From Tubiluchus corallicola (taxonomy: Eukaryota > Priapulida > Priapulimorpha > Priapulimorphida > Tubiluchidae), in the NCBI GenBank assembly GCA_030141605.1, contig JAQGDQ010000578.1, forward strand, positions 36,001 through 100,000: a DNA stretch of 64,000 nt. The letters run 5' to 3'. Below are positions 24,836 to 37,185 of this stretch, piece by piece (position 1 is the first letter of the stretch; every line of letters begins with the position of its first letter). The notes under the pieces were generated by a model, which made no database searches, was not told the origin of the DNA, and saw only the letters and a list, made by a program, of their open reading frames with translations. The translations under genes and the position numbers were made by a program.

Positions 24836-25550
24836 TTACCTTGTATACGCATGATGCTATTTCGGGTAATCCTGGGATACTAGAATTACTATGCCAATTG
24901 GCCTCACGTGCGTGGGAAGGTCTTTTCTTTACGAATGGATGCTACATTAAGTTTTCATGCGTGAATAAGTGACTGAATCAGAATTTCGCTGGATACCAGT
25001 CATTAAGAGATCGCAGAACTCTTACCGGTACTTATGCGGGATAAGGTGCGTTGCTACGTTTTTATAGCCGCAACATAAAAGGGCCTTATATTATATTGAC
25101 TAAACTATAATCAGCTCGCTCGCTTCTATAGCAGTGGGAATAAAGGTTACATAAAACCTTAACGATCTGGCGATCGATTTCTGTGCACCAGACGTATCCA
25201 CTCGGAAACGCCGTGGCTTCAACGTTTAGATAAAATTGTGGATTTCTCAATGGCTTCAGTAAAATGAAACGACCTATTGCGCGGAAAGTGAGACGGGTTG
25301 AATCTGCCCAGGAACAGCTGAATCGAAAGTGAAATAAACAGCACTTTAGTTTCACCTTACAACATGTTAAACATGAAACTATGCATTTGATTAAAGGCCT
25401 CATTAGAACGTTGAAGTAACAGTATAGTACAATTAACACAATTCATCCTAATGATTGCAGAATTTTAAATATATTAAATCTTTTAAGTTGCTTAAAATTT
25501 GGCAATTAATTCTTTTTGTCAGTGAGAAAGTCAACTTTTTATTCTGTTTG
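24836..25550. other. Unassigned, compositionally complex stretch
   Basis: A 117-codon minus-strand frame (25086-25439) reads through balanced sequence with several Cys but no family match. I cannot call it a gene. Confidence 0.25.
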
Positions 25551-25811
25551 TTTTCTTGGTCTTGTCGTCGTCTTATTTTTGTTCTTGTTTTTTCCTTGTT
25601 CTAGTCTTATTCTTGCTTATTCTTCTCATTGTCGTTGTCCACGTTCTGTATCATTGTCTCCCTGTTCATTGTCATTCATTGTCATTTAATTGTCATTCTG
25701 TTCAGCCTTATCTTTACTCTTATGATAATAAGCTCTTTGTCTCTGCCTCTCCGTCTCTACCTATCTCTTTTTCTGTCTCCATAGTTGTCGCTATCTCTTT
25801 CTCCTTCTCTT
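25551..25811 (+). repeat. Pyrimidine-rich duplicate block, copy 1
   Basis: Matches 27623-27873 nearly base for base (GTCGTCTTATTTTTGTTCTTG...TTGTCCACGTTCTGTATCATT). It is strongly T+C biased. Confidence 0.9.
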
Positions 25812-26215
25812 AAACGAGTGTCAGATGACTTGTTTGGTCCAAAACGTTTAAGGAGACCCAACGTTCAACGTTCTGGCAATGAATGGAACACGCAAGGCTG
25901 TTTGTATGCATCCCCTGTTCCTAAAACAACAGACGTGGACAAAAGCACTTAACTTAAGACATCAAATCCTTCAAAGTGCTGTGTAAACAAGCTCCGTATG
26001 CAAAACTGAAACCTGGCCTATGATCTGAGCCATAGACCATTTGTTAGCTGTAACAGGTTAAAAATAAGGAGCATGTTCACTGGAACAACCAGGCTTAAAC
26101 CCTACAAGGAAAAGAACGTCTTTAACATTGTAGTCAATAGAGTACAACAAAATCCAAAACAAGCTGTAGATAGCATATTGTACTGAACACCCCTTTCACG
26201 CGAAGTGTAAGTTTC

Positions 26216-26460
26216 TGTTGAAGCCAAGTTACGCATCTGGCTTGTAAAAAGCGGTCGTCTCTCCTCTTTTACTGGTTCAGTTAGTTTAATCCACGTCACG
26301 TTAAACGCTACTGCATCATTATTTTTGAATCTACTTCATGTAACTTGCAAATAAAGGTATCATTTTTCTCACATATCATTCTCTTGTTTCGTGAACGGGT
26401 GGACCGAACCAACCTGGGTAGTTTAGCCCTTGTGGACGAGGTACCGCCTGCAGTTTATTA
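26216..26460 (+). repeat. Dispersed repeat D, copy 1
   Basis: Shares TTATTTTTGAATCTACTTCA, AATAAAGGTATC and CCGAACCAACCTGGGTAGTT with 42552-42800. Copy 2 has about 45 extra bases in the middle. Confidence 0.8.
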
Positions 26461-26939
26461 TCTTTGTGACGCAGTTACTGCAGGGATAAACCAGGAATAG
26501 CCTCATTAACTTTTTTTCATTCTTGCACTTGTACATCTTTATCACAAACTTTGCATTTTATCTTATTTATGGTACCATTTAATGTTGCAACATGTTGCAT
26601 TATGTAATTATCTTTGCATTGCACTGAGTGGCTTCGCTACCTTCTTTGCTTCTCTCCATTGTGTCACCATATTATCCAGTACTACATGTTTCTGTGTTAG
26701 TTCTGTGACAGTTTATGTTATTTGACTTTACATGTATCTCTGTTTGGACTTGTTAAAAATAATTTTTACAGCTCTTCATTCTTATTTTCTTCTTTTATTT
26801 TCTAACCTTTACTAACTTTACATTCGCCTTCATCTTCGTTTTTATTTTTACTCACCTGTCTTTTAACGTTACCATTACCTTTATTTTTACCTTTGTGTTT
26901 CCTTTACCTTTACCTTTACATTTACTTTGCTTTACCTTT
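26461..26939. other. Pyrimidine-rich spacer
   Basis: Becomes increasingly T+C rich and passes into the minisatellite. No gene is seen. Confidence 0.35.
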
Positions 26940-27530
26940 ACTTGTCCATGTCTTGCACTGTTTCTTCCACGTGCTTTGCACTTGTCTTGCTTTTGTTCTT
27001 GTTCTTGTTGCTACTCTTAAATCTGTTCTTGTTCTTGTGTTGTTCTTGTTCATGTCTTGCACTGTTTCTTCCACGTGCTTTGCACTTGTCTTGCTTTTGT
27101 TCTTGTTGCTACTCTTAAATCTGTTCTTGTTCTTGTGTTGTTCTTGTTCATGTCTTGCACTGCTTCTTTTACGTGCTTTGTACTTGTCTTGCTTTTGTTC
27201 TTGTTCTTGCTGCCGCTCTTAAATCTGTTCTTGTACTTGTGTTGTTCTTGTTCATGTCTTGCACTGTTTCTTCCACGTGCTTTGTGCTTGTCTTGCTTTT
27301 GTTCTTGCTCTTGTTCTTGCTGCTGCTCTTAAATCTGTTCTTGTTCTTGTGTTGTTCTTGTTCATGTCTTGCACTGCTTCTTCTACGTGCTTTTGTTCTT
27401 GTTCTTGCTGCTACTCTTAAATCTGTTCTTGTTCTTGTGTTGTTCTTGTTCATGTCTTGCACTGCTTCTTCTACGTGCTTTTGTTCTTGTTCTTGCTGCT
27501 ACTTTTAAATCTGTTCTTGTTCTTGCAATT
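26940..27530 (+). repeat. T+C-rich minisatellite with units of about 95-110 bp
   Basis: The unit is TCATGTCTTGCACTG, CTTCTWCGTGCTTTG and several GTTCTTGTTCTTG words, repeated about six times with variable numbers of GTTCTT. The leucine/cysteine-rich frames are artefacts of this composition. Confidence 0.92.
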
Positions 27531-27622
27531 ATTCTTGTCTTATTCTTGTGTTTGAGTTGTCTTCTAATGTTTCTTGTTTGTGTTCCTGTATTTGACTTGT
27601 TTTTTATTCTTATGTTTGTTTT

Positions 27623-27873
27623 CTTTGTTTTGTCGTCTTCTTATTTTTGTTCTTGTTTTATCCTTGTTCTAGTCTTATTCTTGCTTATTCTTCTCGTTGT
27701 CGTTGTCCACGTTCTGTATCATTGTCACCCTGTTCATTGTCATTCAATGTCATTCAATTGTCTTTCTGTTTAGCTCTTATCTTTACTCTTAGAATTATAA
27801 GCTCTTTGTCTTTGACTCTCCGTCTCTATCTATCTCTTTTTCCGTCTCTATAGTTGTCTCAATCTCTTTCTCC
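27623..27873 (+). repeat. Pyrimidine-rich duplicate block, copy 2
   Basis: Second copy of 25551-25811, placed after the minisatellite. A TCT/ATC microsatellite tail continues to about 27990. Confidence 0.9.
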
Positions 27874-27990
27874 ATCTCCATCTTCATCTTTATCTTCATC
27901 TTCTTCATATCTATCTCCTTCTCTTTCTCTATCTCTATCTCTATCTTTATCTCTCTATCCATGTCCATGTCCCTATCCATATTCTATCCC

Positions 27991-28905
27991 TATCTGTAGC
28001 TCCTAGAATTGTTTCAGTTGCGCTTTGAAGATGTAATTATATTACATTGAAGACAGACAGACGTCCATTACCCACCAATTCTCATTAATTTTCTACTGTT
28101 TAGTCTCTCAAGTAATTAATCAATTATTACCATAATCTGTACTTCATCTTTCGACATTGCTTGCATTCTTTTCTCAACTATGCCTTCATTTTTTGCATTT
28201 TTAACCACGATTGTTCTTAGAAAGTTAAAGAATTGTTATTTAACGTTGCACGTAAGCAACATTCAATTCATTATCTTACACAAGAACATGCTTACAGCCA
28301 TTCTAACTTAACCAGGGAAAAACAGCTATCTTTAAACGAGCAGGTAAGTTTAGACGCTGCGAACATTTCCGTGATTAGTTCTTAGGAAAAAATGTAAATA
28401 CGTTGCAGCCTTTTACCTTATACAAAGCAGCACTTTGCTTTCCAGCTATGACGTCATTTCTAAATGGTCGTTTCGATCTGTTTTGCACAACTTGCCTAGC
28501 GAAAAGGAGTTGTTGCAAAATTGCTTTCTGATAAAAACGCATCTATAAAAGAGGAATTAACCTTTCTGCGATCGCAGAATGTCGTTCCACGAGAATTCTT
28601 CCTTCTTTCCCTTCTTCAAATTTATACTTCCTTAATAAGCCCATTTTGGTGCATTTTTCTCCCGTTTTCTTCACGTTTTCAAGTTTTCTTTTATCCTTTC
28701 TCTTCAAGGTTTTTTCCTTTACTTCTGCATTCTTCTTTTCTTTTGTTTTCCCTTTCTGCATTTACTTCTCCTATTTCATCGTCATTCACTAGTTTTTCAG
28801 GATTTCAAATTTTCGTCTTCACAAACATTTTTATTCGTTTCACTTCACCTATTAATTTTCATTTTAGGTCTTTGCTTTTACAGCTTATACTTGGATGTCT
28901 GCTGA
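27991..28905. other. Unassigned stretch
   Basis: Unique AT-rich sequence then a T+C-rich segment (28590-28860). No gene is supported. Confidence 0.35.
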
Positions 28906-29521
28906 CACTTTGCCTTGCCTTACCTTTCCTTACCTTGACTTGCCTTGCCTTGCATTACCTTACCTTACCTTACCTTACCTTACCTTACCTTACCTTACCT
29001 TACCTTACCTTGCATTACCTTACCTTACCTTACCTTACCTTACCTTACCTTACCTTACCTTACCTCACCTTACCTTACCTTACCTTCCCTAACCTTACCT
29101 TATCTTACCTTACCTTACCTTACCTTACCTTACCTTACCTTACCTTATCTTACCTTACCTTACCTTACCTTACCTTACCTTACCTTACCTTACCTTACCT
29201 TACCTTACCTTACCTTACCTTACCTTACCTTACCTTACCTTACCTTACCTTACCTTACCTTACCTTACCTTACCTTACCTTACCTTACCTTACCTTACCT
29301 TACCTTACCTTACCTTACCTTACCTTACCTTACCTTACCTTACCTTACCTTACCTTGCCTTACCTTACCTTACCTTACCTTACCTTACCTTACCTTACCT
29401 TACCTTACCTTACCTTACCTTACCTTACCTTACCTTACCTTACCTTACCTTACCTTACCTTACCTTACCTTACCTTACCTTACCTTACCTTATCTTACCT
29501 TACCTTACCTTACCTTAACCT
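28906..29521. repeat. (TTACC)n pentanucleotide array
   Basis: About 120 TTACC units with rare variants (TTGCC, TCACC, TATCT). A 5-bp period leaves all frames open, giving the LTLPY artefact frames. Confidence 0.98.
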
Positions 29522-29544
29522 TAGCTTTCGTTATTGTTCTTCTT

Positions 29545-30760
29545 GCTCTAACCTCTGGATAAGTTTTAAATTTCGTACTATTAGAAAATTAAAAGCGGCC
29601 TACTATTTTCCTGCCGAGGAAGTTTCTTGCATTTCGTAGGGACACCACGACATTTATAAAAGTAACAAGCATATCCTTGCGGTCAGTTTGTTTTGAAGTC
29701 ACAGTTCATTTATTTATTTTCTATTTTATTTCTCGTTTGTGTTAGTAGATGAAAATTACCATAAGAACAGTAATTGAAACTTAACTAAAAAGCACTATTT
29801 AAAAATAGTACTTCAAGACAAATATAATTGCTATTTACGAAAAGGATACAGAATTAATATGCTAAACATTTAAAAAGTGGATATTCCCAATGCGCATAAA
29901 TATTCCAGGTTAAAATGAAATATTAAATATAAATATCCCACAAATATAATTTATTTGTCTGTTAAAACTCTTAAAGTGAAAGAAATATATGACATGTATT
30001 GTCTTCATTTCATGTATCAATATCATAATTCGCTACTTCCACCAGCTTTTCAGTCATATTTTAGTCTCAGTTTCAAATCAACAGGATCATTACACAAGAT
30101 ATTCAGTCGGAAACTATGTACTCCATCTTCCAAAAACAAATATAATGAAACAGTCATCAAAATATAATGCTATTAAAATGGTCATCAATTCCGCGTGAAA
30201 TGAAAACTCTTAATCTTTATCAGTTTAAAATAGCATCAAAGAATTACCTACTACAACGGTATAATTAACTCACAATTTTACTCATCCTGATCTTAAGTTA
30301 CTAACAAAACTTATTTTGTTCTAATGTACATTATAACTGATGAAAATACTAATTGTAATGTTAATGTTATTTGTTCCACTTATCTGGAGGAGGACTCGAA
30401 AGCTCAATGCTCCTTCCTCCTCCTCACAGTAACTCGCATAGTTTATTTATTTTTTTTTCAATGTAATATCAATTTGTATGTATGTTTGTGTTGCTGTGGA
30501 ATAAATACATAATTCAACTTGAAAATGAGTGTTAAAAGCAAAACTGCGTGTGACGTCATTACTTGATTTTAAAACCTGTTGACGAAGGCTTAATTTTTTT
30601 ACTTGCAATCACCTTAAAATGATTACAGCCATTCTCTGCACATATTATAAATGTCGTGGTGCCCCAACGGAAAGCAAAAAAAACTTCGTCAATGCAAACT
30701 AGTAGGCAGCTTTTAATTCTCTACTAGTACCAAGGTTAGAACAGTAAAAAGATAAATACT
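29545..30760. repeat. Inverted repeat pair of about 100 bp around a LINE fragment
   Basis: GAAAATTAAAAGCGGCCTAC and GGGACACCACGACATTTATA at 29583-29658 are matched in reverse by TATAAATGTCGTGGTGCCCC and GTAGGCAGCTTTTAATTC at 30646-30720. They may be ends of one element or an inverted MITE pair. Confidence 0.75.
29940..30530 (+). pseudogene. LINE ORF2 C-terminal remnant with frameshift
   Basis: The frame reads LKVKEIYDMYCLHFMYQYHN then SLLPPAFQSYF. After one frameshift near 30178 it continues WSSIPREMKTLNLYQFKIAS and NYLLQRYN to a stop at 30266-30268. This order (LLP-x-F, W-x-SIP, F-K, YLL) is the C-terminus of CR1/Jockey-like LINE reverse transcriptases. An AATAAA signal is near 30500. Confidence 0.82.
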
Positions 30761-30767
30761 AATATTT

Positions 30768-31275
30768 AAACAGCACAAGTTTGATATCAACAGAACGAAA
30801 ACTAAAATTTCTGCAAAGAATGTTAGATCTTATGTAAAACAGGTGCATTTGATTTAAAAATAAATTAGCATCATCTTTACAATTATCATTAATTATGCAG
30901 GCCAAGGCATTTTACTTCGTGTTCAAGTTCAAGAAATTCTCCTTGCAAGGTTACGTTAGCAAAACTAACATTTCTAAATGCATTTGAAATAAAATATACA
31001 GTTTTCTTTTACGAAGCCTTAAGTATATTATCACTGAATTCATCATATTCTTCACAGCAATCACCTAAATTTTGTAGAGCCTGTGTAGAAGGAGCTATAA
31101 AGCATAGGTTCACCCAGCAATTAAGCTCAGTAAATGACAAGTAATTAACAGTTGTACCTCCTGAAAGACAAAGCGCAGACCTCACAGTTTATACCTTTTT
31201 TCAAAAAATGATCAATATGTAATGAAAACAACGGGGGTGAGAGGACACCATCTTGAGGAGCGCCATTACCTACAA
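30768..31275 (-). pseudogene. Reverse transcriptase fragment of a second LINE lineage
   Basis: The minus strand reads GNGAPQDGVLSPPLFSLHID, matching RT motif NGVRQGGVLSPLLF. After frameshifts come APSTQALQNLGDCCEEY and FYIRSNILCRNFSFRSVDIK with LVLF. The catalytic YADD region is destroyed (WVNLCFIAPS). Confidence 0.8.
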
Positions 31276-31560
31276 AAACGTGCTGGAGAAAAATTCGTTT
31301 CATTTCTGGAACGTTCAGCTCACTTGAACATGTTCTATTCTCCTTTATATTTCATTTTCTGGCTCTTTATCGTCTGTTTTTCTTTTTTTGTCCTTTCTGG
31401 ACCGATTTACTGTTCTTTACTTTTCTTTTGACTTTTATCGCAAAACTTGTTATGTATTTTGTACAATTGTCCTGTTCTTTCGTACAATTGTTCAGAAATG
31501 AAATGCGCATGTGCGTGACAAATGTCCTATAAGGAGCAGTAAAGGCCCCACTATAAGATG

Positions 31561-31808
31561 GTATAATACTAAAATACTATTATACTATAAGGGGTAAAAA
31601 TTTCAGGGTCTAAAAGATTGCTTTCTTGTTCTTCAGCTATGTATATATCAGATCGTTACGATTACAAAATATTAACATTTAAATCGTTTGCCCATTAGGT
31701 CACTAAGAGGCCTGCTTAACACCAATTCACAAAATCTTCGTCCAATTCTTTAACGCAAAAAATGAATTTTGTATTTTGCTTTATTGCTTTATTTTGATAA
31801 TATTATAC
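31561..31808 (+). mobile_element. Small MITE E, copy 1
   Basis: 248 bp with GTATAATA at the left and TATTATAC at the right. The interior (AAAAGATTGCTTTCTT, GAGGCCTGCTTAACACCAAT) is the reverse complement of 33681-33935. Confidence 0.75.
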
Positions 31809-32639
31809 AATTTTAACTTCCTGTTTTTTCTCTCTATGCACTTTATGGTACCTGGAAATTCTATCAAAGCCATACTTCAACAGCCAGATAACGACAATAT
31901 AATGACATGATGATATTGTTTTGCGGGGCGAAAATTCAATTTGCTTCCCGTAAATTTATAAAATTTATCAATGGCGAACTTCCAATTCAATTTAATGACC
32001 ATAAAAACCTGTTATGTTCTACTGCGTTTGTTTTATTTCGTTCATTAATCTCATCATTGCAGACATGTCCTACAGAATGTCTGACTGATTCATGACTAGG
32101 ATATTACTGTGGCTTATGCTACCATCCTCACTAACTTTACAGGTGCTACAAAAGTTTAAATAACTACAAACGTTTAAGAAACGATAAACGTTGTAGCGCT
32201 TGACCACAAACGTAAAAAAGCTAAACCTTTCAAACTGTCAAACGATGACTTGTCATAAAATTAATGCAACACCTAATATTTTACAATGTTTTTGCCGTTG
32301 CCATATGTCGCAAGTTTGTAAGGCTTACTTAGGTTTTTCGTCGAATTTCCATTGTTCGTATTTAGTTTATAAATGCCAGAATTCCTTACAGTTCTGTCCT
32401 AACTGCTGAGAAATTTCGTGTAACCCATGTGGTTACCGACAAACTCGACTTTGCATGACTTCGGTTGTTAAGCACATAACCTGAGCACTGAGCATTTCCC
32501 CTCATCCTCAATAAATGTTCGTCGTCATAATTTGCTAACAATAACAAGCCTTATAAGAACACCCATGAATGTTACAATTTTACCACGGAAATGTTGTAAT
32601 AACGCCGAGCTGCCAACCTTTATTAGCTTTGTGCCACTT
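31809..32639. other. Unassigned AT-rich stretch
   Basis: Short frames only. GTCAAAC-like words begin to appear near 32650 at the start of the satellite. Confidence 0.35.
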
Positions 32640-33680
32640 TGCTTGGTGTCAAACTTTGCTACACTGTTGTCAAACATTGATAGCCCGCGTTATTCTTCGC
32701 AAGCTTGGCATCACACTTTGGTAGAATGATGTCAGACTTTGCTAGCCTGACATTACACTTTGCTATACTGGTGTCAAACTTTGCTAGATTGGCGTCAGAC
32801 TTTGCTAGACTGATGTCACACTCTACTATACTGGTATCAAACTTTGATAGCCCGACGTTACACTTTGCTAGATTGGCATTGCACTTTGTTAGAATGGTTT
32901 CAAACTTTGCTAGACTGGCGTCAAACTTTACTAGACTGGCGTCAAACTTTGCCAGACTGGCGTCAAACTTTGCTAGACTGGCGTCAAACTTTGCTAGACT
33001 GGCGTCAAACTTTACTAGACTGGTTTCAAACTTTGCTAGACTGGCGTCAAACTTTACTAGACTGGCGTCAAACTTTGCCAGACTGGCGTCAAACTTTGCC
33101 AGACTAGCATCAAACTTTACTAGACTGGCGTCAAACTTTGCTAGACTGGTGTCAAGCTTTGCTAGACTGGCGTCAAACATTGCTAAGCTGGTGTCAAGCT
33201 TTGCAAGACTGGTTTCAAACTTCGATAGATTGGTGTCAGTCTTTGCTAGCCTGGCATCACACTTTGATAGACTGGTCTGAAACTTTGCTAGACTGCCATC
33301 AACCTTTGCTAGCCTGACGTCACGCTTTTCTAGCTTGGCATCAAAATTTTGCTAGACTGGCATCAAACTTTGCTAGACTGGCGTCAAACTTTGCTAGACT
33401 GGCGTCAAACTTGCTAAACTGGTGTCAAACTTTGCTAGACTGCCATCAAACTTTGCTAGCCTGACGTCACGCTTTTCTAGCTTGGCATCAAACTTTGCTA
33501 GACTGGCGTCAAACTTTGCTAGACTGGCGTCAAACTTGCTAAACTGGTGTCAAACTTTGCTAGACTGCCATCAAACTTTGCTAGCCTGACGTCACGCTTT
33601 GCTAGCTTGGCATCAAACTTTGCAAGACTGATGTCAATCTTTGCTAGGTTAGTGTCAAACATTGCTTGACTAATGTCAAA
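32640..33680. repeat. 21-bp satellite with higher-order structure
   Basis: The unit ACTGGCGTCAAACTTTGCTAG is repeated about 48 times. From 33290 a higher-order unit appears: CTGCCATCAAAC, CCTGACGTCACGC, CTTGGCATCAAAC and three plain units, repeated at 33290, 33440 and 33564. The 21-bp period codes a 7-residue repeat (KFDASLA on minus), open for up to 191 codons. Confidence 0.95.
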
Positions 33681-33935
33681 GATATTACATAATTATATCA
33701 AAATAAAGCAATAAAGCAAAATACAAAATTTATTTTTTGTGCCAACGAATTGCAATATAGGACCAAGATTGTGTGTATTGGTGTTAAGCAGGCCTCTTAG
33801 TGACCAAATGGGAAAACTATTTAAATGTTAATATTTTGTAATCGTAACAAACTGATACATACATAGCTGAAGAAAAAGAAAGCAATCTTTTAGTGCTTGA
33901 AATTTTTAGCCCTTATAGTCTTATCGTATTTTATC
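33681..33935 (-). mobile_element. Small MITE E, copy 2, inside the 21-bp satellite
   Basis: Reverse complement of 31561-31808. GATGTCAAACTTTGCTAGAG resumes at 33937, so the element inserted into, or recombined with, the satellite edge. Confidence 0.75.
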
Positions 33936-33959
33936 CGATGTCAAACTTTGCTAGAGTAG

Positions 33960-34904
33960 TGTCAGATTTTGAAATGATATTAACCTGATACACTGTGTAC
34001 GACTGTTTTCTATTCCGTGCTAGGGAAAAACACCTAATAATCTAATAACAAAATCATAACACGGAAAACAGCAACGTCATCGCATCCATCATCAGCACCA
34101 GCGTCACCATCGCCGTCATCATCAGTAGCGAAAAACGTTGCCGCGCTGATAGCAATTCTAAGCAAAACTGCATGGCCTTGTTGCTAGGTAACCGAGAGAC
34201 CTGACAGCGTCTTTTCAAGTGTGAAAATGTAAAGTGCAAATTATTTCACGCGTTTCAGTTGAAATTCATTAAATCAGTGTGAAATTGCATAAAATTGATC
34301 CAAATTAGACAGTTATATTTTGAAGTATGATGCGTGGGTGGTATGACAAGGCAAATCACGTAATAATAATAAACAGTAAACAGGAAAAAACAACAAAACT
34401 GGTTTCCTGTCCAACCGAACTGGCAACAGTACAAACGGGTGTGCATTTTATGAAAGATTCTGCTACAATTTTGCAACAATCTTTCTGTTACACATTGACC
34501 TGAAAAAAGGAGAAAACTGCAAAGAAAAAGGAGAATAAAAAGGAAAAACAAAAAAGATGAAAAAATAAAGAAAATGATAACAGAAAAAAGAAAATAAATG
34601 CAAAGAAGGTGAAGAAGAAAGGAAAAAAGCAATAGTGATAGCGACTAGTAAAATCAGAAAGAAACTATAAATATCTATAAATAGACCAGAAATGGGACAT
34701 GCAGTATACATTCAAATATTAACATTATTAAACATAACTTACCTACAGATTCTTACAGGAGATTGTGCAATACAGCACGTGGTGAAGTCTAATATAGTCA
34801 ACGTTTTGTCACTCAGTTAAATATGTGGTGTACTTACAGACTTTGACAAATAAAAACATGAAAGTACTCAATGCAAAGACCAATTTGGATAACTGTTTAT
34901 TATT
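33960..34904. other. Unassigned stretch with X-box-like site
   Basis: GTTGCTAGGTAAC at 34180-34192 resembles an RFX X-box with one mismatch. A purine-rich strand runs 34500-34630. No gene is recognised. Confidence 0.3.
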
Positions 34905-35575
34905 ATTATTAAATGATGATGATCATGACGATGATAATGATAACGATAACGATAACGATAATGATGACGATAACAATAATGTAAATTATAATGATGACGA
35001 TGATGAAAATGATGATGATAATGATAATGATAATGATAATGATAATGATAATGATAATGATAATGATAATGATAATGATAATGATAATGATAATGATAAT
35101 GATAATGATAATGATAATGATAATGATAATGATAATGATAATGATAATGATAATGATAATGATAATGATAATGATAATGATAATGATAATGATAATGATA
35201 ATGATAATGATAATGATAACAATAACAATAATGTAAATTATAATGATGACGACGATGAAAATGATGATGATGATAATGATAATGATGATGATAACGATCA
35301 TGTTAATGATAATGATAATGACGATGATAATGATAATGATAATGATAATGATAGTGATAGTGATAGTGATAGTGATAGTGATAGTGATAGTGGTAGTGAT
35401 AGTGATAGTGATAGTGATAGTGATAGTAATAGTGATAAAGATAACGTTAACGATAATGATAACGATAACAACAACGACAACGATAATGATGAGAATGATA
35501 ACGATATAATGATAATATAACGATAGCGATGACGATGACGAGGGCGATAATGACAATGACAACGACTAATGACAA
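34905..35575. repeat. GATAAT/GATAGT hexanucleotide array
   Basis: About 33 perfect GATAAT units (35020-35215), flanked by GATGAC-rich segments. A GATAGT block sits at 35350-35430. A segment of about 60 bp (AATGTAAATTATAATGATGA) occurs twice (34978 and 35230). Asp/Asn and Ile/Met frames are artefacts. Confidence 0.96.
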
Positions 35576-35867
35576 TGATACTGATAATGTTGTCACGGAC
35601 TATTGAGAAGACGCTTTTGGGTCGTCACTGCAAGTGTAATAGCTCTAATAATTCTACAGCTCCAATTCCTCGAAACTGAAAATAGTTTTATAAGCGTGGC
35701 AGATTGATTGAATCTTAGTTTTATGTTCTGCACTCTAGAGATTAGAAGCAAAATGAAACGATTTCAGGCGCTTCCATTTGAGTCTTACTCAAAAAATCAT
35801 ATATCAATAAAATTTTATGGCCGTCGAAATGCTTCTCCTCGTTTTATTACGGACAAATGCTTGACAA

Positions 35868-35961
35868 ATTACAGTCAATGAGTACCACTGATGGTAGAAA
35901 ACTTGTACTAACAAATTACAGTCAATGAGTACCACTGATGGTAGAAAACTTGTACTAACTT
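35868..35961. repeat. 47-bp perfect tandem duplication
   Basis: AAATTACAGTCAATGAGTAC to GAAAACTTGTACTAAC occurs twice head to tail without visible differences. Confidence 0.93.
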
Positions 35962-36994
35962 CGATGAAACTATTTCTTTTTTAGCTGTGATTAGAAGTAA
36001 TATTAGCTTCTGTATAATTCAATAATAAGTGCATCCCAGAATGATAAAATTCTCAGCAACAATAATGTCTAAACTGGATAGCACATCAGAGTCACGAGGC
36101 AAAGCTGGTGGTAAGATATTATATACTGACGCATGTATGGTGAGGATGGTGATATGACACATTTGAGCAAATCCGGAACCATTATGGCGGAAAAGTAGTA
36201 TAGCTGTTGATTGAGCACATGCATCCAACAAAGACCACATGATCACATCCACATGATCACAATGATGTCCAGCAAAATACTAACAAAGTCAGTCTTACGT
36301 GGCTACGGCATTGTAGATCCTCAGCCTTGCCGCGAACAAGTTTGTACATTTCCAGGTGACTATCTGCGCCTAAAATTGAACCAGCCCTAAAAAATTTTCC
36401 CCAAAGCCAATTCGCGGGGAGAGGAAAGTTTCCTGGGATGCGTACTGATTTAGAAAAAAGGCATTTATGCACAAATTAATTCCCACAAATCGGGATTTTT
36501 AACGCTTATCCTACTCGCCTATTTGGTTTTGCTGTGACAAAGACTGCGTGTAGGAGTTTGCTTGACGCTACGAAACAAAAATGCTTTCTTTGCTACTGTA
36601 TCATAAATATAGTCCAGCTCAACGACCAAAATGTCCTCAGCTTCCTACATAGACAGGAGAATGCGATAATGCGTCATACGCCCATTCATTACTAATGATT
36701 ATATGAGGACAAGTAATTGACAGTGGGATAGTCTCAGAACAAGAGCGGAAACGCTAACTCACAAATTAGCTCAATCAATTGAACAAAAGCTAATTGGACA
36801 GAGATCTCAACCTCAGTGCATTTACATGTATACCGGTGACGTCACACTCTGCAAAGAAGAATTGTGTTATAAGAAGACCAATGTGTGTGTGGTTTCGTTC
36901 AAGAAATTTGCTGTAACGGCAGGTTCACGTTACCTATGGTTAGACTCAGAAATCAGTGATCTTGAACTATGAGAGTAAATCATTGGCTGACTGT
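35962..36994. other. Unassigned stretch
   Basis: Two short minus-strand frames (36019-36252, 36257-36472) show no recognisable motifs. Confidence 0.3.
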
Positions 36995-37185
36995 AATCAA
37001 TTTAGAAAAAAACGGATTTTAGGGGTAAAAATGTTGAGTACTGTATTTCAAGTTTTTAACACAAAGCGTCAACTGCCTGACACAAATTTAGAAAAAAACG
37101 GACGCATTTTAGATACAGCAGTAAAAATATTAAGTACTGTATTCTAAGTTTTTTAACGCAAGGGTCAATTGCACGACACAAATAC
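36995..37185. repeat. Diverged tandem duplication of about 95 bp
   Basis: AATTTAGAAAAAAACGGA...GAGTACTGTATTTCAAGTTT is followed by AATTTAGAAAAAAACGGACG...AAGTACTGTATTCTAAGTTT. Confidence 0.8.

Noticed and set aside
25086-25439. 117-codon Cys-containing minus-strand frame as a gene
   Set aside because: No recognisable motif, no clear splice partners and no conservation evidence available.
28521-29639. 372-codon open frame, the longest in the window
   Set aside because: Most of it is the (TTACC)n array, whose 5-bp period keeps every frame open.
32659-33280. 173- and 191-codon heptad-repeat frames resembling a coiled coil
   Set aside because: They arise from the 21-bp satellite on both strands at once. 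Kept only as a low-probability finding.
34825-35520. 231-codon Asp/Asn-rich frame
   Set aside because: GATAAT-type microsatellite. The initial 25 non-repeat residues show no recognisable feature.
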